Assembly (NCBI GenBank): GCA_964575605.1
Contig: CAZNRN010000059.1
Span: 1 to 7,019 of the forward strand
Source of the DNA: JAPWJZ01 sp964575605
Lineage (GTDB): Bacteria > Pseudomonadota > Alphaproteobacteria > Micavibrionales > UBA2020
Direction of reading: 5' to 3'
Length of the DNA stretch: 7,019 nucleotides
Below are positions 1 to 6,436 of the stretch, piece after piece; position 1 is the first letter of the stretch, and every line of letters begins with the position of its first letter. A program made the translations under genes and the position numbers. The notes beneath the pieces were generated by a model. The model was not told the origin of the DNA. It searched no databases and saw only the letters and a list, made by a program, of their open reading frames with translations.

Positions 1-81
1 ATTGCGCGCACGCAACATGCGCCCGATAACGGCTATCTGCAGGCCGGCAACGAGATTACGCTGAAGGCGCTGGCGGAGTAA
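1..81 (+). CDS. C-terminal end of an unidentified protein (5' end outside the window)
   Basis: Reading frame 1 is open from the left edge to a TAA at 79-81 and gives 26 residues ending in EITLKALAE. Both other plus frames hit stops inside this stretch. The frame ends directly against the stop codon of the convergent minus-strand gene, which fits a real gene end. The tail is too short to show a domain, and I do not recognise the family. An open frame of 26 codons could arise by chance in GC-rich DNA, so the call rests mainly on the neat gene-to-gene junction. Confidence 0.5.
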   Translation: MARTQHAPDNGYLQAGNEITLKALAE

Positions 82-537
82 TCAGAAGCGGTAGAAAAAA
101 TGCCCCGGCGGGTTTTTCGGCGGCTCGAAGCGGGGCTTTGAGGTCTCTGGCGCCATGGGGACGAATTTCTTTTCGTCGATTTTCATCGCATCGATGCCGG
201 CGTCCTGGAAGATGTAGACCAGTTCGGACGCCGCGCGCAGGGCGCGTTCTTTTGAATCGCAGCGCACCATGTGCATGTTCTTGCCTTCGCCCACCGAAAT
301 TTCGGGGCGGTCGGACGCGGGCGTGAAGGCGTAGTTGAGGCGCAGCAGGTGCTTGATTGCGCGGTCGCTCAAGGGGCAGGGCGCGTCGACATCGGTTTTG
401 GAACCCGAGACGAAAAACACGACATCGTATTTGCCGGGCGCATCGGGTGCTTCCTCGATGCTGGCGATGGTGTAATAGGCGCTGCCTGCGACAGCCTGGT
501 CATGTGACGTCTTGAGTTTGCGGTTGGGTAAGGGCAT
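82..537 (-). CDS. Conserved-looking hypothetical protein, member A of a tandem paralogous pair
   Basis: This is a 151-residue protein of unknown function. The ATG at 537-535 is preceded on the minus strand by GGGAGG with a 6-base spacer, a good ribosome binding site that supports this start. There is no signal peptide or membrane segment, so it is probably cytoplasmic. Blocks shared with the protein encoded at 665-1096 are FFVSGS (residues 41-46), CPLSDR (54-59), a His at 89, and LVYIFQDAGI (106-115). The spacing between the first two blocks is identical in both proteins. The LV-IFQ-GI block lies in a probable helix rich in Ala, Arg and Glu. The C-terminal 20 residues are Pro- and Phe-rich and absent from the paralog. 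The shared Cys and His could be functional residues, but nothing identifies a catalytic family. That it is a gene is well supported; its role is unknown. Confidence 0.85.
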   Translation of the reverse strand: MPLPNRKLKTSHDQAVAGSAYYTIASIEEAPDAPGKYDVVFFVSGSKTDVDAPCPLSDRAIKHLLRLNYAFTPASDRPEISVGEGKNMHMVRCDSKERALRAASELVYIFQDAGIDAMKIDEKKFVPMAPETSKPRFEPPKNPPGHFFYRF

Positions 538-583
538 GGGGTGCCTCCCGGAAAAAATGCGACTCAGTGATGAAGATGGGCAG

Positions 584-612
584 AGTATGCGTCACGTTGT
601 CCACAGAAGCAA
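584..612 (-). promoter_or_regulatory. Possible sigma70-type promoter for the 82-537 gene
   Basis: On the minus strand TTGCTT (612-607) is followed after 17 bases by CATACT (589-584), about 45 bases upstream of the start codon. The spacing is ideal, but both hexamers are only partial matches to consensus. The alternative is that this gene is co-transcribed with the paralog upstream across the 127-base gap, where I see no convincing terminator. Confidence 0.3.
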
Positions 613-664
613 GGGGAGGCAAGAGGCTGGCATGATTGGATTCCTTATTTGACGGAATACAAAA

Positions 665-1096
665 TCAGCGTTTCGGCGCTTCGGGCTTGAAGCGGTGCAT
701 TTCATCGGCCATGGGCAAAATCCCCTCGGACTGGAAGATATGCACCAGCCTGCGCGCCAGCTGCCGCGCTTTCTGTCGGTCGGGCGCATGCAGGATGAAA
801 TGGTTGCGATCAAATTTTTCCGGCTGCGGCGCATCGCTCCCCAGATGCTTTTGCAGCATTTCGCCGAGCTTGCGCGGCGACAGGGGGCAGAAGGCATGCG
901 GATTTTTGGCAGAGCCCGAGAGGAAGAAATCAACTTCCCAGCCGCCCGCTTCGTCGAGCGATTGCCCGACCGCGATCATGCGATAGAACGATTTAAGGGA
1001 TGACGCGGCCCCCGCGCGTTGCGTGGAAAACCTTGTTTCGCGGCGCGTGAAAAACTCTTTTGCGATGGTGGTCAGGGATGCCAGTTTCTTGAACAT
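665..1096 (-). CDS. Conserved-looking hypothetical protein, member B of a tandem paralogous pair
   Basis: This is a 143-residue protein of unknown function starting at the ATG at 1096-1094. I prefer this start to an in-frame ATG 60 bases upstream because AAAGGCGG lies just before it on the minus strand (1108-1101), at normal spacing. The upstream choice would also run the gene through the probable promoter. It matches the downstream minus-strand protein in FFLSGS (residues 57-62), CPLSPR (70-75), an N-x-x-x-H-like stretch ending at His99, and LVHIFQSEGI (117-126). Differences are a longer basic N-terminus (residues 1-35, many Lys, Arg and Ser) and a short C-terminus ending PEAPKR. The N-terminus is not a convincing signal peptide, since it lacks a continuous hydrophobic core. 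The two genes run in the same direction 127 bases apart, consistent with tandem duplication. Function is not known to me. Confidence 0.85.
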   Translation of the reverse strand: MFKKLASLTTIAKEFFTRRETRFSTQRAGAASSLKSFYRMIAVGQSLDEAGGWEVDFFLSGSAKNPHAFCPLSPRKLGEMLQKHLGSDAPQPEKFDRNHFILHAPDRQKARQLARRLVHIFQSEGILPMADEMHRFKPEAPKR

Positions 1097-1121
1097 ATAC
1101 CCGCCTTTGATTATGGCAATC

Positions 1122-1150
1122 AAGATATCATCCGGTGCCGCGGCCTGCAA
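1122..1150 (-). promoter_or_regulatory. Probable promoter for the 665-1096 gene
   Basis: On the minus strand TTGCAG (1150-1145) and TATCTT (1127-1122) are separated by 17 bases. A transcript would start near 1115 and reach the ribosome binding site at 1108-1101 after a very short leader. The match is moderate, but position and spacing are right. It lies back to back with the plus-strand promoter at 1188-1216. Confidence 0.4.
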
Positions 1151-1187
1151 CTGCAATTTTATATAGTTATTTCAATGGTATACACAC

Positions 1188-1216
1188 TTGACTCGCTGTG
1201 CTGCGTTATGATAAAT
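1188..1216 (+). promoter_or_regulatory. Probable promoter for the ankyrin-repeat gene
   Basis: TTGACT (1188-1193) is a near-consensus -35 element. The AT-rich stretch TATGATAAAT (1207-1216) holds several possible -10 hexamers. GATAAA or ATAAAT within it give spacers of 16 or 17 bases; the better-looking TATGAT would leave only 13. The region is much richer in A and T than its surroundings and lies in a divergent gap, as expected for promoters. Confidence 0.5.
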
Positions 1217-1249
1217 TCAAGACAATCAACGTTTTAACAAGGCACCCTT

Positions 1250-2029
1250 TTGTCACTCGACCCCGAACAGCAGAAAACCCTCGATGCCGTGATGAATATG
1301 GGCATAGCCGCGCACGACCAGGACGCCATGCGTGCGGCGCTGAAAAAAGGCGGGACACCCGATGCCTTTATCCGGCGCGTTGCCTCCGACAACAACGGGT
1401 TGTTGACCAAACTGATGCCCGATGTGCTGCAGCTGGCGCTGGCGCAGGGCGCTTCTGCAGACCTGCTGCTCTTTGCCGCCATCCAGAAAAAGGCGGGCGA
1501 GGTGGTGAAGCTGGCGGTGGAGCAGGGCGGCGCGAACGTGAACGGTGCGCGCAAACAGGCCGACGGTTCCGGCAGCGACCATCACGCGCTGCACTTTGCC
1601 TACAACAACTACGACAAGGCGATTTTCGATTACCTGCTGTCGAAGGGGGCCGATATCAACGCGCAGGACGCCAGCGGCGCGACCGTGCTGCTGCGCGAGG
1701 CAAAACAATTCGACGACCGCTACGGCAGCAACGACTGCACGAAACTGGAATATTTCCTCTCGAAAGGCGCGGACCCGCTCTGCAAGGACAACCAGGGCAG
1801 TTTCCCGCTGCGCACGATGCAGCTGAACAGCAACAGTTTCGTTGATGACCGCATCAAGCTGAAGATGCTGAAACTGATGATGGGCAACATGCCCGATGCA
1901 GGTTCCGCCGCCCCGCCCTCCAAACCCGCGCAGGATTTCGCGAACGCCGTGACGACCAAAGACGATATCGAGATCGGCAAACCCCTCGAGCTGAAGAAAA
2001 AGCCGCAGGAAAAGGCTTTCAATCTTTGA
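1250..2029 (+). CDS. Ankyrin-repeat protein
   Basis: This is a 259-residue protein that probably acts as a protein-binding scaffold, since ankyrin repeats mediate protein contacts; its partner is unknown. Two repeats are clear: residues about 110-142 (ALHFA, then DYLLSKGADINAQD) and about 143-182 (ending YFLSKGADPLCKD). A decayed repeat seems to lie at about 74-100 (VVKLAVEQGGANVNG). The N-terminal 70 residues look helical. The C-terminal 45 residues are Pro/Ala- then Lys-rich and probably disordered. No signal peptide or membrane segment is visible, so it is likely cytoplasmic. The start is a TTG, chosen because AAGG at 1239-1242 sits 7 bases upstream; the next Met codons (residues 15 and 17) lack such a site. 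It stands alone as a transcription unit with its own promoter. Ankyrin proteins are sometimes secreted effectors in host-associated bacteria, but nothing here shows export. Confidence 0.85.
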   Translation: MSLDPEQQKTLDAVMNMGIAAHDQDAMRAALKKGGTPDAFIRRVASDNNGLLTKLMPDVLQLALAQGASADLLLFAAIQKKAGEVVKLAVEQGGANVNGARKQADGSGSDHHALHFAYNNYDKAIFDYLLSKGADINAQDASGATVLLREAKQFDDRYGSNDCTKLEYFLSKGADPLCKDNQGSFPLRTMQLNSNSFVDDRIKLKMLKLMMGNMPDAGSAAPPSKPAQDFANAVTTKDDIEIGKPLELKKKPQEKAFNL

Positions 2030-2040
2030 GCGCACTTTTT

Positions 2041-2064
2041 CCCCTCCCCACAAGGGGCGGGAGA
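2041..2064. repeat. Decayed copy of the GC-rich palindromic repeat
   Basis: CCCC (2046-2049) pairs with GGGG (2054-2057) around an ACAA loop. After one T/C mismatch, CCC (2042-2044) pairs with GGG (2059-2061). The core resembles the hairpin at 3181-3205, including the CCCCACAAGGGG centre, but it lacks the GTGAGGGGT flank. It lies just after the ankyrin gene. It could help end that transcript, but no T tract follows it, so I do not call a terminator. Confidence 0.5.
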
Positions 2065-2092
2065 TCCCTAAGTTATGGCATTAGCCTCGTTC

Positions 2093-2122
2093 TTGATCAG
2101 AAATCGATTCACCCTATATATT
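2093..2122 (+). promoter_or_regulatory. Probable promoter for the Sco-family gene
   Basis: TTGATC (2093-2098) is followed by TATATA (2115-2120, 16-base spacer) or the overlapping TATATT (2117-2122, 18-base spacer). Transcription would start roughly 25 bases before the ATG, which leaves room for the ribosome binding site. Two small palindromes, TGATCA (2094-2099) and AATCGATT (2102-2109), overlap it and could be regulator contacts, though short palindromes are common by chance. Confidence 0.5.
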
Positions 2123-2153
2123 TCATCCAAATCACCGAAAAGGACGCGCGCCG

Positions 2154-3053
2154 ATGAAAAACTTTATCAAGATCATGCTGCTGATGGTGCTGGGCTTTGG
2201 CATGGGCGCGATCGCCGCGACGCTGAAGAAGCCGCGCGTGACCGAACAGCCGGTGGCCGCATCGCCCGCTACGGCAGGCGACATTGCCGCCGCGACGGCT
2301 GCATCACCCGCCGCACCCGCAACGTCCGAGGTTAAAGTTTCGGTGCCCGCGACCGAGCCTAGCCTGACAGGCTCCGGCGAAATCCAGCTCGACGCGACTT
2401 TCGATGCGCCCGAAGCAAACGATGCGCCCGCCGCCGTTATCGTGAAACCTTCCGAAATCAAGCCGGAAGAACCAAGTGCCGCGCAAGACATCAATACCGA
2501 TGCCTTTAAATCCGCAGCCGAGGCGCCCGCGCCCGTCACGCCCCCGCCGCCCCTGTCGCAATCGTCCGCTCCTTCGGTCAGCACCTCGTTCCTGCTGACC
2601 GACCACAACGGCGTGGCGGTGACGGAGAAATCATGGCCCGGCAAATACCTGATGGTTTTCTTCGGCTTCACGCACTGCCCCGACATCTGCCCGACGGCGA
2701 TGGAAAAATTCAGCACGGCCCTGGATAAGCTGGGCGCCGATGCGTCCAAGGTGCAGGTGCTGTTCATCACCGTCGACCCCGCGCGCGACAACGCGGCGGC
2801 GATGAAGGAATACCTTTCCAATTACAACCCCGCCATCACCGGCCTGACCGGCACGGAAGACCAGGTGAAATCGGCCATCGCCGGCTTCAAGGTCTATGCC
2901 GCGAAGGGCGAGGAAGCGACCCCCGGCAATTACATGATGGACCATTCCGGCTTCACCTATGTCGTCGCCCCCGACGGGCAGATGAAGGAAGTGTTGAAAA
3001 CCTCCGACAGCGCCGACCAGATGCTGGAAAAAATCAAACCATTACTCCAGTAA
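2154..3053 (+). CDS. SCO1/SenC family copper chaperone, membrane-anchored, with long linker
   Basis: Proteins of this family deliver copper to, or keep reduced, the CuA centre of cytochrome c oxidase, acting on the outer face of the inner membrane. Residues 5-23 form a hydrophobic anchor after a short basic N-terminus. Residues about 25-140 are a low-complexity Ala/Pro/Glu/Thr linker. The thioredoxin-like SCO domain occupies about 143-299. The copper-binding residues are present: C175 and C179 in CPDIC, preceded by FFGFTHC, and H264 in MDHSGF. ITVDPARD (205-212) is also typical. At 299 residues it is about 100 longer than usual family members, all of it in the linker. The ATG is supported by AAAAGGA at 2138-2144, 9 bases upstream. 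No oxidase subunit gene is in view. The family call is strong; the exact client (aa3, cbb3 or other) is inference. Confidence 0.93.
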   Translation: MKNFIKIMLLMVLGFGMGAIAATLKKPRVTEQPVAASPATAGDIAAATAASPAAPATSEVKVSVPATEPSLTGSGEIQLDATFDAPEANDAPAAVIVKPSEIKPEEPSAAQDINTDAFKSAAEAPAPVTPPPPLSQSSAPSVSTSFLLTDHNGVAVTEKSWPGKYLMVFFGFTHCPDICPTAMEKFSTALDKLGADASKVQVLFITVDPARDNAAAMKEYLSNYNPAITGLTGTEDQVKSAIAGFKVYAAKGEEATPGNYMMDHSGFTYVVAPDGQMKEVLKTSDSADQMLEKIKPLLQ

Positions 3054-3057
3054 GAAT

Positions 3058-3095
3058 CCCCTCTCCCCTTGCGGGAGAGGGTTAGGGTGAGGGGT
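3058..3095 (+). repeat. GC-rich palindromic repeat, forward copy
   Basis: CCCTCTCCC (3059-3067) and GGGAGAGGG (3073-3081) form a perfect 9-base-pair stem with a 5-base loop. The right flank GTGAGGGGT (3087-3095) recurs in reverse complement at 3172-3180. It begins 4 bases after the Sco stop codon. Intergenic palindromes of this kind (CCCTCTCCC, short loop, GGGAGAGGG, then GGGTGAGGGG) recur in many proteobacterial genomes. No T tract follows the stem, so it is not a standard terminator, though it could stabilise the 3' end of the Sco mRNA. Confidence 0.75.
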
Positions 3096-3154
3096 AAGCC
3101 CGTCCGCGCGTCATAAAAAAATTTCTTCACGCCATAAATATTTGAAACATATCT

Positions 3155-3170
3155 CCGCGCATTCGCGCGG
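3155..3170. repeat. Short GC hairpin between the two large palindromes
   Basis: CCGCGC (3155-3160) pairs perfectly with GCGCGG (3165-3170) around the loop ATTC. It abuts the flank of the second palindrome. It is small but sits in otherwise AT-rich spacer DNA (about 3112-3152), so it stands out. Confidence 0.4.
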
Positions 3171-3171
3171 G

Positions 3172-3205
3172 ACCCCTCACCCCCTCCCCCACAAGGGGGG
3201 AGGGG
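3172..3205 (-). repeat. GC-rich palindromic repeat, inverted copy
   Basis: CCCCTCCCCC (3181-3190) and GGGGGAGGGG (3196-3205) form a perfect 10-base-pair stem with a 5-base loop. The left flank ACCCCTCAC (3172-3180) is the exact reverse complement of the right flank of the copy at 3058-3095, so the two copies face each other 76 bases apart. The stem differs from the first copy in its T positions and loop, so these are diverged family members and not a recent duplication. Confidence 0.75.
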
Positions 3206-3253
3206 ATAAAAATGCGGAATACGGAAAATAAAATATGGGGTACAGGGATTCAG

Positions 3254-3308
3254 TTGCAAAGCTTCCGCGACTCATGCTAAATCCCGCCTCGGAATGACTA
3301 TATATACT
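3254..3308 (+). promoter_or_regulatory. atpH: Candidate promoter region of the ATP synthase F1 operon
   Basis: The operon needs a promoter between the palindromic repeats and 3361. Two weak candidates are visible. TTGCAA (3254-3259) is followed after 17 bases by CTAAAT (3277-3282). Further on, TATACT (3303-3308) is a good -10 hexamer within an AT-rich run but has no recognisable -35 element. I cannot choose between them. Beyond this, 3209-3360 holds no reading frame I would call a gene. Confidence 0.35.
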
Positions 3309-3360
3309 AGGGCGCTTACCAAAACGGTGGCGTCGGGAATAAGAAACTAAGGGGGAAAAT

Positions 3361-3954
3361 TTGGCTTCCAAAGCAGGAACCCAGGAAATCGCACGGCGCT
3401 ACGCGACCGCCTTCTTCGACCTCGCCCAAGCCGAGGGCAAGACGGAACAGGCCGCGGCCGATTTCCTCGCGCTCGCGGGCGTGCTCTCTTCGGGACGCGA
3501 ATTCGCATCCTTCCTCAACAACCCCATCCTGCGCCGCAGCCAGCAGGCCGAGGCGCTCTCCGCCGTTGCGAAGCAGCTGAAACTCTCCCCGCTGGCCGAA
3601 AAGTTCATCGGCCTGCTCGCGCAAAAACGCCGCCTCGGTGCTTTGCCCGAAATAGCCGCCGCCGTGCAGACGCTCCTCTCCGAACACAAGGGCGAGGTGA
3701 CGGCGCATGTGACGGCAGCGCAGGCGCTCGATCAGGCGCAAATCTCCGCCATCTCCGCCACGCTCGGCAAGCAGCTGGGCAAGGCCGTGAAGGTGCAGCT
3801 CGAGATCGACCCCGAGATCATGGGCGGTCTTATCATCAAGGTGGGCTCGAAGCTCATCGACAGCTCGGTGCGCACGAAACTCGACCGCCTGCACCGCGCT
3901 CTCAAGAATTCAAATGAATCATCCGGTAAAGCCAAAATGAAAGAGGTAGCTTAA
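3361..3954 (+). CDS. atpH: ATP synthase F1 subunit delta
   Basis: The delta subunit ties the top of the alpha/beta head to the peripheral stalk (b subunits) on the cytoplasmic face of the inner membrane. The N-terminal helical domain (residues about 8-110) begins IARRYATAFFDLA, which is typical. The family signature lies near residues 145-163 (LEIDPEIMGGLIIKVG), followed by DSSVRTKLDRL. At 197 residues it is a little longer than most members (roughly 175-190). The excess is a polar Ser/Lys tail after about residue 182. The start is a TTG, supported by AAGGGGG at 3349-3355 with a 5-base spacer; no ATG in this frame offers a full N-terminus. It is first in the operon, and the ribosome binding site for atpA lies inside its last codons. 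Confidence 0.95.
   Translation: MASKAGTQEIARRYATAFFDLAQAEGKTEQAAADFLALAGVLSSGREFASFLNNPILRRSQQAEALSAVAKQLKLSPLAEKFIGLLAQKRRLGALPEIAAAVQTLLSEHKGEVTAHVTAAQALDQAQISAISATLGKQLGKAVKVQLEIDPEIMGGLIIKVGSKLIDSSVRTKLDRLHRALKNSNESSGKAKMKEVA
3941..3947 (+). promoter_or_regulatory. atpA: Ribosome binding site of atpA inside the atpH coding end
   Basis: AAGAGGT lies 10 bases before the atpA ATG and is also read as codons of the atpH tail (Lys-Glu-Val). Ribosomes finishing atpH pass over this site, so the two genes are probably translationally coupled. Confidence 0.6.
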
Positions 3955-3957
3955 ACC

Positions 3958-5502
<1,545 letters not shown>

Positions 5503-5515
5503 GGGGTAACCGGAA

Positions 5516-6412
5516 ATGCCTAGCCTCAAGGACTTCAGGACAAGGATCGCGAGCGTGAAATCCACGCGCAAGATCACCTCGGCCATGAAAATGGTCGCGG
5601 CGTCCAAGCTGCGTCGCGCGCAGCTGCAGGCCGAAGCCAGCCGCCCCTATGCCGAGCGCATGGCGGGCATGCTGTCGCGCCTGATGGACAACATTGACAT
5701 CAGCACCTCGTCGCCGTTCCTGTTGGGCGGCACGGGCAAGCAGGATGTCCACCTGCTGGTCGTCATCACCTCCGACCGCGGCCTTTGCGGCGGTTTCAAC
5801 GCCTATGTTTCCCGCCTCGCACGGCAGGAAATCCGCCGCCTGACCGAAGGCGGCAAGACGGTGAAAATCGTCACCGTCGGCCGCAAGGCGCGCGATTCAT
5901 TGAAACGCGACCACGCCGACAAGATCATCCAGTCCTTCGAAGGCCTCGGCCGCAAGCGCCTGACCTTTGCAGATGCGCAATCGGTGACCGACGCCATCCT
6001 GGCGCTCGCCGAAAAACGCGAATTCGACGTCTGCTCGGTCGTCTACAACAAGTTCAAGTCGGTCATCGCGCAGATCCCGACCGCGCAGCAGCTGATCCCC
6101 GTGCCGGCCGTGCCGAAAGCGGTGGAAGCCGCCGCAGCCGAAGCCGCAGGGCCGAAAACGCCCTACGAATTCGAGCCGGAGGAAGAGGAAATCCTGCAAA
6201 GCCTGCTGCCCCGCAACCTCGGCGTGCAGGTCTACCGCGCGCTGCTGGACAGTGCCGCGGGCGAACAGGCCGCACGCATGACGGCGATGGACAACGCGAC
6301 CCGCAACGCCGGCGACATGATCGCCAAGCTGACGCTGCGTTACAACCGCGCCCGCCAGGCCTACATCACCAAAGAACTCATCGAAATCATTTCCGGCGCA
6401 GAAGCCGTTTAA
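5516..6412 (+). CDS. atpG: ATP synthase F1 subunit gamma
   Basis: Gamma is the rotating central shaft linking the c-ring to the catalytic head. The protein has 298 residues. The N-terminal coiled-coil helix has the conserved stretch RIASVKSTRKITSAMKMVAA (residues 10-29). The Rossmann-like middle contains TSDRGLCGGFN (85-95). The C-terminal coiled coil ends with the family signature ITKELIEIISGAEA (284-297). Between about 196 and 226 there is a Pro/Ala then Glu-rich stretch (AVEAAAAEAAGP, then EPEEEE) that looks like a flexible surface loop. The ATG lies 13 bases after the atpA stop, with AAGGGG at 5501-5506, 9 bases upstream. Confidence 0.98.
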   Translation: MPSLKDFRTRIASVKSTRKITSAMKMVAASKLRRAQLQAEASRPYAERMAGMLSRLMDNIDISTSSPFLLGGTGKQDVHLLVVITSDRGLCGGFNAYVSRLARQEIRRLTEGGKTVKIVTVGRKARDSLKRDHADKIIQSFEGLGRKRLTFADAQSVTDAILALAEKREFDVCSVVYNKFKSVIAQIPTAQQLIPVPAVPKAVEAAAAEAAGPKTPYEFEPEEEEILQSLLPRNLGVQVYRALLDSAAGEQAARMTAMDNATRNAGDMIAKLTLRYNRARQAYITKELIEIISGAEAV

Positions 6413-6436
6413 GTTTAGGACAAGGAGAAATACAAC

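Noticed and set aside
640..658. Hairpin ATTCC/GGAAT after the 665-1096 gene as a terminator
   Set aside because: The stem has only 5 base pairs, the loop is 9 bases, and no T run follows on the minus strand.
1097..1156. Longer version of the 665-1096 gene starting at 1156
   Set aside because: The extra 20 residues have no ribosome binding site in support and would cover the probable promoter, whereas the ATG at 1096 has a good site directly before it.
1253..2053. Open frame antisense to the ankyrin gene (266 codons)
   Set aside because: The plus strand encodes clear ankyrin repeats with a ribosome binding site; the antisense peptide has no such support.
2093..2109. FNR-type box before the Sco gene
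   Set aside because: TTGAT is followed by ATCGA with a 5-base gap. The FNR/Anr consensus needs TTGAT-N4-ATCAA, so both the spacing and the right half are wrong.
3059..3081. Rho-independent terminator after the Sco gene
   Set aside because: The stem is strong, but GTTAGGG follows it and not a T tract. The same applies on the opposite strand.
2957..3371. Minus-strand frames over the palindromic repeats
   Set aside because: The peptides include stretches such as LPLTLTLSRKGRGD and PLPPCGGGGEG, which are the familiar spurious translations of this repeat family and not proteins.
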